Source: Gossypium raimondii (taxonomy: Eukaryota > Streptophyta > Magnoliopsida > Malvales > Malvaceae). Taken from it: DNA of 64,000 nucleotides. Shown here one piece after another: positions 35,996 to 47,743 of the stretch. Both the position numbers and the translations under genes were made by a program. The stretch is from positions 6,386,001-6,450,000 of the forward strand of contig NC_068570.1 in NCBI RefSeq assembly GCF_025698545.1, in the 5' to 3' direction. Each line of letters opens with the position of its first letter. Position 1 is the first letter of the stretch. Under the pieces are notes generated by a model that did no database searches, had not been told where the DNA came from, and was given only the letters and a program-made list of their open reading frames with translations.

Positions 35996-37780
35996 TTTAG
36001 GGCATGTTTGAATGAAAAATTTAGAGAAGAGATTTCATTTCCATTCATTTAAAAAATGAATTTGCTAATTTAGGTAAAAATAATAGAAAATTGCAAAATT
36101 TATATTTAAGCAAATACTAGTTAGGTGTTGAGGTACCCCATTTTGTATGAGATTCCTAATGATCCAAATTGTTTGATTGAGGTTTTTGAATTGACATTGC
36201 AATGAACTAGATACATGTTATTATCAAGTTCAATATACTTGCAACATATTTAAAACTCGACAACTATGGGTGGTGATTTTAGTTTTGTGGAAGTATGACT
36301 CATGGTTGTCAAGTTTATGGTTTCAAAGTCTATAAATACAACCCAAAATCATTCCTCCTCCCTTTTTCCAACAACTATGTTTGAACTCAAAACCTTAAAA
36401 TCGTTTCCCTAATTCTTGAGTTCTTAATGTAAGTATTACTTGCTAGCATTCAATGTCACACTTACCACCACAAATGTCCCACAAAAATATCATAATTATT
36501 TAGGGTCCGCTAGACTAAACCCTACCCAAAATTGTTTAATAGTTAAGGGAAATTTGTTTAAATTTTATAAGGTTTAGGGAAATGGTTTATTTCCTGGTGT
36601 TACAATTTTTATATAGTGAATTTGACATCTACCGATTTGATATATTCTTTCATTTGGTATGTCAAATTTAGTAACATTATAATAACCTCTACCTGACCCG
36701 AATCACCGGATCCAGGTATCGAATGATACAACACATAAACACTTAGGCAAAAACATTTTAATTTTACAAACGACGTAAAAGTATTCTAAAACATACTTCT
36801 TATTTCATCTTGTATTGTTCTAAAAATAAAAGAGGATGTTTAATAATACATTAGATCTTCAAAATTAGTATATGACATTACAATTTAAAACTTTGTTAAA
36901 GATGGACTTCTTATGGCGTAGTGTATTAAGCGTCATATTCCTAAAGTGTCATCTATATGCATAACATCGCAACTCGAACTGCTACATAGTTGCAATTATG
37001 GATTGGTCCCTTTTGGCATATGCTATCTTAAAGCGAAACCTGCGACATAAACAAACACTTGTAAGTTCAAATGAACTTAGCGAGTTTCAACCCAGATTAC
37101 ATTGAAACATTTTTTGTTGAATTCCTCATCTTGAAGATTATGGATTTCCTTTCTGCCTTTGGCGAATGCTTTTTCTAATATCGGTGCATACATATACACA
37201 AATCTTCACACTTGACCATCTACACACAGATCACACATTAGGCAAAATTTAAATTTCATCACTCAATGCAGATCTCATATTCTTCTTGGAGAACGATTAC
37301 ATTCCTCATAAAGATATTTATACAAATCTACATTCAATAGGCTCTCACACAAACAAATGTTGAATACTTCCCTTAGATGATATACATAAATGTTGCTCTT
37401 GGTGGATTCTTATAATAATTGATATTTTAAGGTGAACTTCTTGCAAGTCCTATCTTGGCGGACTCTCATGCTGAATTTGGTAACTATCAAAATACCAGTT
37501 AGATCTTGATTCTACCCAGAACACAACTTCTTTGGATAAATAATACATTCTAAGTCATCTCAGACAATCTTATTTCATATCATGAGAACGCTTTGATTTG
37601 ACAGACAATTTATACTTTAGATAACCTTTTTATATACAGTGTGAAACACTGAGATTTGGTGAATACCATAAAATGTAAATAACTTCCTTACATAGCGTAG
37701 GCAAACTCAAAGCAATCCTATGGTAATGACTTTTCATGTTTGACTATTGAGTGCTTATTTTTTAACCTTAAACACATTGA
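35996..37780. other. Repeat-derived sequence, unassigned
   Basis: No coding potential in either strand. Parts such as 36690-36760 (cctgacccgaatcaccggat, ccaggtatcg) look like a reverse-oriented Gypsy LTR end, but boundaries and family cannot be set by eye. Confidence 0.35.
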
Positions 37781-37789
37781 GTGATTTGA

Positions 37790-39310
37790 GTGAATCTTTA
37801 GTCAGGATGTCGATTCTTGTCGATTTTGAATTAAAGGTAATTACTTAGATAAGGGGAAATACCTATGTTTTCATGCTTTAAAAATGTTCGACTTGGATTG
37901 TTTGAATCTTTAGTGCTATTTTAGTTGAATTATTAATGTATGATTATTTGTGAATTATGATGAAACATCATTGATGAGAATTATTAGTTAAGAAAGATTA
38001 ATTTTAATTGTGAGTTAAGGATTTTGCTTGAGGATAAGCAAACGCTTAAGTGTGGGGATATTTAATAAGCCATAAAAGTAACATGTTTTTAATCACATTC
38101 TTGATGCATTTTTGGATGATTTATTATGTAAATTAGTGAATTTGATGCTCCTAATCCTTTAAATTCATATTTCTATACTTAGGTGAGCATAGGGAGCGAA
38201 AAATAAGCCAAAATCAAGCAAAAAGAGCTATTTTCAGCATCCACACGGCCTGAGCATTTCCACATGGGCTGGCCACACACCCATGTGCCAACCCGTGCCG
38301 ATTTTGTACCATGTTTCCCAAACACGCAGAAAAACCTAATTTTTAGGCTTTCTGAGCATTCTAAAGTCTATAAATATCAATTAGAAGGATATATAAGGAG
38401 GCATGCAGAGAAGATTGAAGAAATTACTCGAAGAACGTCATCGGAATCAATTCAGAAGCGAATCTCCTTCAAGATTGAAGATCTCCATTTAATTTCCTTT
38501 GAAGTTTTATTAAGTTTCTTTATGTCTTGTGGTTTTTCTGTCTTTGAGATGTTTCCATTTCAGATTATGAATTAAATTCCCTAGATACCTAGGGAAGATG
38601 AAACCTATGATGAATCTTATTATTTGATTATTGAATTACATGATAAATACTTTATTCTGTTTTTCAATTATGTATGATTATTTCATGTTTTAATATTTTT
38701 GGGATATTAATTCATGTTTAATGTGCTTATTCCAGTGGAGCAAAAGTCTCTGTTTAAGAATAGATCTAGCATAATTGAGTTGAGTTGCATGCAATCCTAG
38801 AAATAGAACGACATAAATCTACCGGATTAGAGTCAAATCTAATAGGGGAATCCATAGATCGAGTTAATGCGACAATAGATGTTTTAATTAGAAAGAGATT
38901 TCAATTAATCAACCTAGAGTCAGTTGTTCTTACTCTCGAAAGAGATATTAACATAATTTAGGGATTTCTATGGATCAAGACACAAGTGAATAAATCGTTT
39001 AATTTAAACTCAGAATAATAAGTGAAGTCTAAGTGGATTCTTTCCTAGGTATTATCTTTCTCTTTGGTATCATTCGATTATTTCCTATTTCATTTTCTGT
39101 TTCGTTCTTAGTTAATTTGGATTAGTAAATTTAGATTAAAAACAATCACCCCAATTTATCGGCTAAATAATAGAAAAATGGTTATTACTAGTACTTTTAG
39201 TCTTCATGGATACAATACTCTCTACTCACCATAGCTATACTATTGCTTGATAGGTGCGCTTGCCTTTATCGTAATTATAGTTAGTTTAGTGACCATCAGT
39301 GTGCATGGGT
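37790..39310 (+). mobile_element. Gypsy (Athila-like) 3' internal end and LTR remnant
   Basis: The text gcttgaggataagcaaacgc followed by ttaagtgtgggga (38028-38060) is the polypurine-type sequence that precedes the 3' LTR in Athila-like elements, as I remember them. The downstream ~1.2 kb, with 'tagattaaaaacaatca' and 'tgataggtgcgcttgccttt' near 39250, has the character of the LTR itself. No intact coding region. Broken; extent approximate. Confidence 0.45.
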
Positions 39311-40287
39311 TCTTCAAATCAAATAGTTGTGTAAACTTCAAATTTGTTAGTGTCACTTCTATCCCTGACGTTATAAACGATGAAGGATGTGCATTGTCAT
39401 AACTAAATCCTTCACCAACATTAAATGAGGAAAAAGAGAGGTTGGGTTAATATGACCTAGTTGGGAGCTTCGACGTGTGGCTCCAACTTTGGTTAAGGTG
39501 GAGAGTTTGCTTAACCACGACCTTACCAATAAGCTTATCAATGGCCGGGTGGTACACGTTCCCTAACTACTGAATATTCCCCTTCTACATAGAACCGCGC
39601 TTGGCCTATCTACAAAATCCATTACATATATGCCTTAGAGACTTGGATATTACCGTCCTAGATAATTTCCTCATAGATGGAATAATGAGCTCATTAGTCC
39701 TAAATGAGAGCCCATTATGCATGCTCGATTCGCCTATATTTATCCTACCCTCTTAAATCTATCCCGCGAAGCCTATAGATCACTCGAAATATCTTGTGTC
39801 AACTCAAACTATCGTTTCTCCTGTTCAAGGTGTTCCCACTTTATAATGTGAAAACAAATTATGGGCACATGGGCCTTAAATAACATATAGTGCTCTTAGT
39901 TTGATCCAAGTAGAACGACAAAAATTGCGTTGTCTAAATATGATATCCAAAAAAACTGTAAATATATATATACAATCAATACAATTATATTCATTAGTAT
40001 GGATAATCACTTACATTGGATGATAATACAAAATTAACATACCTCTTAATTGGCTCGTCCATCGATTTATCATCATATCCAAGTAAGGCTTTTTTTTTTT
40101 TTTTACAATAGGTATGATCCAAGTGACCCCTAAATCTATTCAAATATTCAATGCAACGATAATTATAAACATTAGTGATTCAATACATTCTAAGATATTA
40201 AATATGACTATATTTTTACCTTAAGCTAAGAAGGAGCTCTCATGGCTAAGAAGGGATGGACACTAACCATGACATCCATATATATTA
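39311..40287. other. Unassigned sequence next to the PMD pseudogene
   Basis: No open frame of note. It could include decayed 3' parts of the minus-strand PMD gene, but I cannot align any block with confidence. Confidence 0.3.
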
Positions 40288-40880
40288 TCATGTTTGCAGA
40301 AGTAGACAAAATTTATTCATTTCATCATTTAGTTCTCGAGTCACCCTACAAAGCTCCCTGTACAAATATGCCAATGTTACTAAACTCCATCTAAATGTAT
40401 CAACTGCATGAAAATACTCTAATAAAGGAAGATACATGCAATGTATCTTGTTGTCAAACAACATTCCTCTTACTATCCAAAGCATCCAGCTTTGGCATAT
40501 CAATCCATCTCCTCCACAATTGCACGTATTGGAGGGACAATGACAAAAAGGCTTTCCAACTATATACATTTCACCCATTTCTCATCCAATTCCTTCTCCT
40601 TCATAGACAACACATGACCCAACAACCGATAACACTCTAATCCTGCGTCGATGCTACTAGCTCCAATTACTACTTACCTATCAGTTTGAAGGTTGGTTAT
40701 TAAAGTGACATCTTTTAACATTATAGTCGCTTCCCCATATAGAAAATGGAATGTAATCATTTCTTGCCTCCATCCTTCCAATAAGGCGGAAAGTAATTTC
40801 GGTATCATTTCAAACATTACTATTGTAGATATTGCATATAGACAACACTCTTCAAGCAATATTGGATACATCATCCAACT
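40288..40880 (-). pseudogene. Plant mobile domain (PMD, MAIN-like) pseudogene fragment
   Basis: Two minus-strand pieces are recognisable. 40874-40674 gives ILLEECCLYAISTI and LLSALLEGWRQEMITFHFLY, then GEATIMLKDVTLITNLQTD, matching the start of the PMD (WRPETHTFHLPxGEMTxTLxDV). 40578-40288 contains YLPLLEYFHAVDTFRWSLVT, then LAYLYRELCRVT, matching the later PMD block (LPLLxDFxxxxxYxWGxAxLAxLYRELC). The two pieces do not share one open frame, and stops and a frame change fall between them near 40640-40675. PMD proteins occur both as host genes (MAIN, MAIL1) and inside plant transposons; which source applies here is unclear. Confidence 0.65.
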
Positions 40881-40899
40881 ATGGGGAGTTTAAACTATG

Positions 40900-42379
40900 T
40901 CGAGTACAAACAACTCAATTTCTTTATTATTCAATATATCGTGAAAAAATAATTTTACTAAATCTTAAAAATATTTTTGCAAATATAACATTTTTTAAAA
41001 ATTGAGTTGAATTTTTTTTTCATATTGATGACATGATTTGCTAGGTATTATTCTTGAAAACTTGAAGGGACAACTCTTATCTAGAAAAGAAAAAAAAATG
41101 TCAAGTTTTTGACAAAGTGAGAGACTTAGAGTTTGATTTTCGATGGGAATAAAAAAGATAAAAGGGGTGAGACATTTATAAGTGAGGACTTCGACATCCA
41201 TGGATGTCAAAGTCTTGGTATTAAATGAGTTGATTGATCCAATAAATAAATACCATAGTGAAAATTCACTAACTTGAACTTGATATTCATGAATATTGAG
41301 ATCCTACGCACTATATTTTGTAGTACTTTTAGAAAATAACATTTGAGAATATGTTTTCATAAATAATCAAAATTTTTACTATGGGTGAAAAGGTAAAAAA
41401 AACATTAATTTTACAATTATATACCAAATAATATAAATTTAATTCCATCTATTACGTTGATGAAAAGGAAAAAGCATAAAAACTTATTTTGGATTTAAAA
41501 TTATGTGAATGGGTGAATTAGGGTTAGTTTTGAAGTTTAATCTTAAAACTGTTTTAGAAAATAATTTAAAATTTTAAAGGATTAAATAATTTCTTCGAAA
41601 TTTAACTGTAACTTAATTAATTTCAGCTGCTGCATTGTCCCATTGGTTTTTAACTATTGCTTGCTGTAATTTATCAAAAAGTTAAATTGTGTTGTAAATT
41701 TTTATACTTTGACGAATTTTTAGATTTAGCCTTTATATTTATATATTTAAAATTTTAGAAATTAATTTTTCTATCTTTTAAATTTCAATCTAGTCATTAA
41801 AATTATAAGTATTTTCTATTGAATTTACTGACTTAGATTTTGATTAAGATACCATTACCATACATGTCATATGAATGACAGGATATAAACATGATAAGTT
41901 GATAAATTTCAACAGAAATTATTAACCACGTTAATAACTGGGAAAAGATTTTTAAAATAAAAAAATTAGGAAGATTGAATTTTAACTTGTAAAGTATATG
42001 GATTAAATCTTAAATTTTATATAAAAGAGGGACTAACAACAAATTTTAACCAAAAGAAAAAAGAAATCATTGCTATCTTTAAACAACAGGTGGAAGCACT
42101 GAGGAGATGACGTGTAAATTTGAGCAAGCGCAGATATTGGAGAGACGGTGGGTGGTTGATGACTATCCTTAAACCACAATTACACTTTTTGGCATATTAT
42201 TGACGCTGATGCCTGTTACCTTAACCCTTTTCAATTTTCATTCACAATCTTACACATTTCTTTCACTTTCGCCCTAAATTTCATATTTTATGTATAATTT
42301 TATATACCTTATAAAAACGAAAGCTATGTCTTCATTAAATAATTACAACTTTGATAAAGAAATGCATGGGTTTCAACTT
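40900..42379. other. Intergenic, AT-rich, with a degenerate foldback-like stretch
   Basis: No gene. Between about 41690 and 42045 the left part ('tttatatttatatatttaaa') and right part ('taaattttatataaaagagg') pair loosely as inverted repeats and may be an old foldback MITE. Confidence 0.35.
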
Positions 42380-42725
42380 TACAATTATTTTAGTATTCAA
42401 GTTTGAATTTTTTTTTGTTTTTATATTGTATTTTGAACTTTTTTAAGTTAGTCCCTAAACTTCATAATTATTTTTACATTAAAGCTTGAATTTTTTTGTT
42501 CAAGTTAGTCCTTCATGTTTCCTTAAAAGAAAGTTTAACTCCAAAAAAGTTTAGACCCCAATGTGGGAACAATTGCAAGTTTAGGAACTAACTTAGACCC
42601 CCCAAAATGTTCAAACCTCAATATGAGAACAATTGTCACGTTCAGGGACTAACTTGAACCAAAAAAAGTTCAAGCCCCAATATAGGAACAATTACCTAAT
42701 TCAAGTCCCAAAATATGCATTAACC
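42380..42725. repeat. Composite repeat: about 60-bp tandem units with an inverted arm
   Basis: Three diverged units run from about 42540 to 42720, each with 'aaagttcaa(g/a)cc(c/t)caatat' then 'gaacaattg' then 'gggactaacttga'. The segment 42400-42530 carries the complement of the same words (gaacttttttaagttagtcc, ttgttcaagttagtcc). It is probably a foldback element whose right arm has expanded in tandem. Confidence 0.6.
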
Positions 42726-42935
42726 CATTTTTATTTTAATAGACATCAATTTCCTAAAATACACTAAAAAAATTATCTTAATGTTGTTTTGTGATTCATA
42801 AAATAATCTTTTTGTGTTCACGACTACCCCTCCCGATAATGTCAATTTTAGAATTCCAGCCTAAATTTTGTTCTTGAGAATGCAATGTAATGCACCCTAA
42901 AAATGCATCTAAAAACAAGATAATAAAATATTTAT

Positions 42936-43466
42936 GGGTAAGCTACACCCAAGTTACTAAACTATTAGTAAGTTTACTTTTTTGGTCACTTAACGTTAAA
43001 AAAGTTACAAAATAGTCGTTGAACTATTCAAAAATTTTCATTTAAGTCACTGAATTGTTAAAATTGTTGTTATATGACATTCTTTGTTCGCACCGCTGCA
43101 CCAATCAAAAGCTCTTCTACAGTTCAATTTGTTTTCATAAAACAACTTTAAACATCACAAATCTGCAAACCAAAATCCAAATAACTTTCTTCTCTGATCT
43201 CTAACATTGACTGTCATATTCACTTGGATTTAAAGTATGTTCTTCTACTCATTGATGAGTACTGATCTACTAAACTATACTGATCATCAAATCGTCGCTT
43301 AGAGCTCACTAATTGGATCATTTTAAAAAAAAAACTTAATAGCTCAGTGACTTAAATAAAATAAAAAACTTTTGAATAGTTCAGTGACCATTTTGTAACT
43401 TTCTAAAGTTGAGTGGCTAAAACGGAAACTTGCTAATAATTCAGTGACCTTGGATGGAGTTTACCC
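42936..43466. mobile_element. Foldback MITE with perfect 9-bp target-site duplication (Mutator-like)
   Basis: 531 bp with inverted termini GGGTAAgCTaCAcCCAAGtTACT and, reverse-complemented from 43466, GGGTAAACTCCATCCAAGGTCACT. Inner arms pair too (ttgaactattcaaaaatttt on the left, aaaaacttttgaatagttca on the right). The 9-bp word AATATTTAT lies immediately before (42927-42935) and after (43467-43475). Nine-base duplications are the signature of Mutator-like transposition. No transposase. It ends 113 bp before the start codon of the proline-rich gene. Confidence 0.85.
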
Positions 43467-43579
43467 AATATTTATAACAATATATATCATCGATCGTTTA
43501 TTTCACTTGAAGTTGGAGGCACATCAAAACAAAAGGCGACAGAGGAGAAAGAGGTAATTGATTAGGTGATAGCAGGAAG

Positions 43580-43903
43580 ATGCAGGGCCATACTCATGAT
43601 CAACTAACCCACCAAGCCCATCACTCACACGCAGCGCAACCTCATGTACCACACCCAGCGCCACCGCATGTATCAAATCACCCGCCCCCAGGGCCGCCAC
43701 CTCCACAGCCTTCATATGTACCAGCGGGTCCTGATCCACCTTCAGTGCCTGCATATGCACCACCAGGTCCTCCTCCTTCTCATCACCACCATGGTCCACC
43801 ACCACCTTCTGTGCCCGCATATGCACCACCTGGTCCTCTTCCATCACGCCCCCAAGTCCCCCCTCGGCCACCTCAGGAGCAAGGCTGCTGTGTGATAATA
43901 TAA
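43580..43903 (+). CDS. Pro/His-rich small protein with C-terminal CaaX box
   Basis: Single open frame of 107 aa from ATG 43580 to TAA 43901-43903. Composition is dominated by Pro, His, Ala and Gly. An internal unit PPSVPAYAPPGP occurs twice, separated by a His run (PPSHHHHGPP), and the DNA is duplicated too. The last four residues are CVII, preceded by another Cys (GCCVII): a classic CaaX box predicting prenylation, and Cys -5 could be palmitoylated. No globular domain. Such Pro-rich prenylated plant proteins are poorly studied and I assign no function. Further support: the ORF ends exactly at the CaaX motif, and a purine-rich leader precedes the ATG. It could still be part of a longer gene with an upstream exon. 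Confidence 0.65.
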   Translation: MQGHTHDQLTHQAHHSHAAQPHVPHPAPPHVSNHPPPGPPPPQPSYVPAGPDPPSVPAYAPPGPPPSHHHHGPPPPSVPAYAPPGPLPSRPQVPPRPPQEQGCCVII

Positions 43904-44206
43904 GTAAGATTTGCAAATGTAGTTGATGTTGACATTAATTAAATAAAGTAGTGTTAATTTTGCTGAGTTATTTAGATAGAATCGGGTTTGTAGTTCATAT
44001 TTGTATGTATGGTAATGGTAATGGTAGCTTCATCAGGCCCTTCTCCTGTGGCATTTTTATGGTATCTTGGTCTTAATAAAATGAATTTTAATTAGTATGG
44101 TATTGCTTCCATTTTTATATTGCTTTATATCGATTCATCCGATTGTATTGTATTGATAACATTTTGATTTTCTTTTTTTCATTTTTGCGTTTTGATTTTC
44201 AAACCA

Positions 44207-44245
<39 letters not shown>

Positions 44246-45885
44246 TTTTTATGTTGTTTTACATCAACTCGAAATATACCTTCTTTTTGGTATGATAGCA
44301 AAACAAGAAGACAAAAACAAAAACATAATTATTGAGAACCTAACCTATGTATGTAGGGCCAACTATAGGATGCATATGTTTGTGATGCCATTTTGGCCAC
44401 TTGTTCCACTCAATATACACGTTAACGAGTGTGGAGCGGATGTTTTTTGTAGTTTATGAAAGTTTTAATTTTGAGTTCTTATGTTTTCTAAATTTTAAAA
44501 GTTTAGATAATGTTAAATTTATTAAATTAAATTATGTTATTTCTAAAATTTAATGGGACAAACATATTATTATATGTATAATATTATGTGAGCTTGTTAT
44601 TTTCATATACTATTCACTAGAAAACTAGTTAACGGATTAATAATTGTCATTTATATCAATACTGAAATTTCAAAAGTCGAAAAGTATACGGACTTAAAAT
44701 AATCCAATGGAAGAATATGAGCACACCCATAATTTTATGTGGAGTACAAAACTAGTAATTGAATTTCACCAAAATGAACTTAACTAATACTATTCCGGTT
44801 ATGACTAAAATTTCAAACTTTAAAAAGTACAAAATTAAAATTGATCAAATTAAAATACAAAGACTAAATTTAAAAACCTCACAAAATATAAGGATTAATA
44901 GCAGATCCTCGTTTAGAGGTTGAAGCTCCACGGCACTACGATTGAATAAGTTGCGTAGGTGTAGGAAAATATGACATTATTTCTACATGGAATTCCATGT
45001 AGTCCAAAGAACACAAATTTAGAATGGTCATCCTTGAGAGCATTCTTAATAACCTCCCTCCTCAACCATTGTTGTGTCTATTGCACATTGTGACTGTGTT
45101 GCTAGCTGTTGTGGAAATCTAAATGGTGAGTGCACTCCAAATTTAGCATCATAATTAAGCTAACTTGCAAACAATTCTATTAGAAAAGCCCTTGGATAAT
45201 ATTAACTCATTAGTCATTATAGCCCATACTTCACCTTCTTATTGACTTATTCCAATAGCCCAGTGTACAAGTGAGGATGCTCCTAATGTAGACCCTGTAA
45301 ATCTTCAACTCCAAATATATACAATCAAAGTTCAAAACAAAAACCATACAAATTTATATAAAAAAGAATTTGATATAAAAATTGAATGTGATTTTAGTTG
45401 AAATAGTAAATTTGAGTTATTGAAAAATTTGATTTCATGGGTTTGAATTTCATGATTGTCATCATATATATGTATTTTTTTAGATTCATCGGCATATATA
45501 AATACCATCAAAATAATATTTATTCATTTGTAAAAGAATGGGGTTTTGGTCATTTTACACATTAGCGTGTGTTTATTTATTTATTTCTCAATGTATTTAC
45601 CGGATCGAGCCCAATAACTAATCGTCTGCATTCTGTAGGCTCATTAAAGGGTAGTTGCTGGCCACGAGTTTTAATCTCACAAGTGGAATTAAAATATTTT
45701 GATTCAATTCTACCATTAATCATTGTATTTTGTAAAAGTTGTGCATTTAATTCCTATACTTTAATTTGATAAACTTTAATCCTTATATTTTTCAAAATTT
45801 AAAATTATGAAACAAGATTTATTAAATTTGTTAAGTCGTGACTTTGGTTTCAAATTTTAGAGAAATTATGACTTTCTTTTTAATA
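43904..45885. other. Intergenic, AT-rich, no gene seen
   Basis: 3' region of the proline-rich gene, an (at)n microsatellite at about 44213-44242, then AT-rich sequence. The part 44900-45300 is less AT-rich and may be decayed transposon coding DNA, but I cannot recognise it. Confidence 0.4.
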
Positions 45886-46418
45886 GGGAAAATTACACAG
45901 ATAGTCACCTAACTATCAAAATTTTTTATTTTTGGCACTCAAAATAAAAAGTTTGTAATTTAAACACCCACGTTACATAGTTCGGTCATTTTGGTCATTC
46001 TCGTTAAAGTCACAAATGACAAACTGACGTGACAGTTAAAAACCCAGTATAATAACAAATTTAGCCTTTAACGTTTACGTACTAGATCGATTTAGTCATA
46101 ATTTTAACAAATTAACTCTCAAAATTTACAAATTTTCTCAATTTGATCCTAATTCTAAAAAATTCGAAGAAATATATAAAAATACATGAATAATTTAAAT
46201 ATATATAATAATAAATTTAAAATATATATTAAAAATAAAAAATGCCTCTTCCTCTCCCTTCTTTTTAACTGCCACATCAATTGTGGTTTGTGATTTTAAT
46301 AGAAATGACCAAAATGATCGAACTATATAACGTGGGTGCTTATATTGCAAACTTTTTTATTTTGTCCGCCTAAAATGAAAATATTTAATAGTTGGGTGAC
46401 TATCTGTATAGTTGAACC
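45886..46418. mobile_element. Foldback MITE abutting the RPS11 promoter
   Basis: Termini GGGaaaATTACACAGATAGT and, reverse-complemented from 46418, GGTtcaACTATACAGATAGT, then CACC on both sides. Inner arms pair (ttcggtcattttggtcatt on the left, aatgaccaaaatgatcgaa on the right; acccacgttacatag and ctatataacgtgggt). No exact target duplication is visible. The right end lies 36 bp from a site II promoter motif and 180 bp from the RPS11 start codon. Confidence 0.72.
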
Positions 46419-46453
46419 AATTATTTGGATTATCCAAATAATGTAAATGTGGA

Positions 46454-46459
46454 GGCCCA
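46454..46459 (-). promoter_or_regulatory. Site II element (TGGGCC on minus strand)
   Basis: GGCCCA on the plus strand, that is TGGGCC on the minus, 140 bp upstream of the RPS11 start codon. Site II elements bind TCP factors and are enriched in plant ribosomal protein gene promoters, usually together with a telo box, as here. Confidence 0.6.
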
Positions 46460-46513
46460 TTTTGATAAGCTGACCCAAACTCATCATTACGAAAGCGGAT
46501 CTATTAGTTAGCT

Positions 46514-46521
46514 TAGGGTTT
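46514..46521 (-). promoter_or_regulatory. Telo box (AAACCCTA on minus strand)
   Basis: TAGGGTTT on the plus strand about 80 bp before the RPS11 start. Telo boxes near the transcription start are typical of plant translation-apparatus genes and act with site II elements. Confidence 0.65.
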
Positions 46522-46598
46522 TCTCACAGCCAGCAAATCTCTTTCATTTGCCCGCACTAGCAGCAGCAGCGCCACACTCTTCACAGTGCTGATCAACC

Positions 46599-47743
<1,145 letters not shown>

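Noticed and set aside
43524-43916. Minus-strand 130-aa His/Val frame opposite the CaaX gene
   Set aside because: Mirror of the proline-rich repeats; the plus-strand frame has a meaningful CaaX end and better start.
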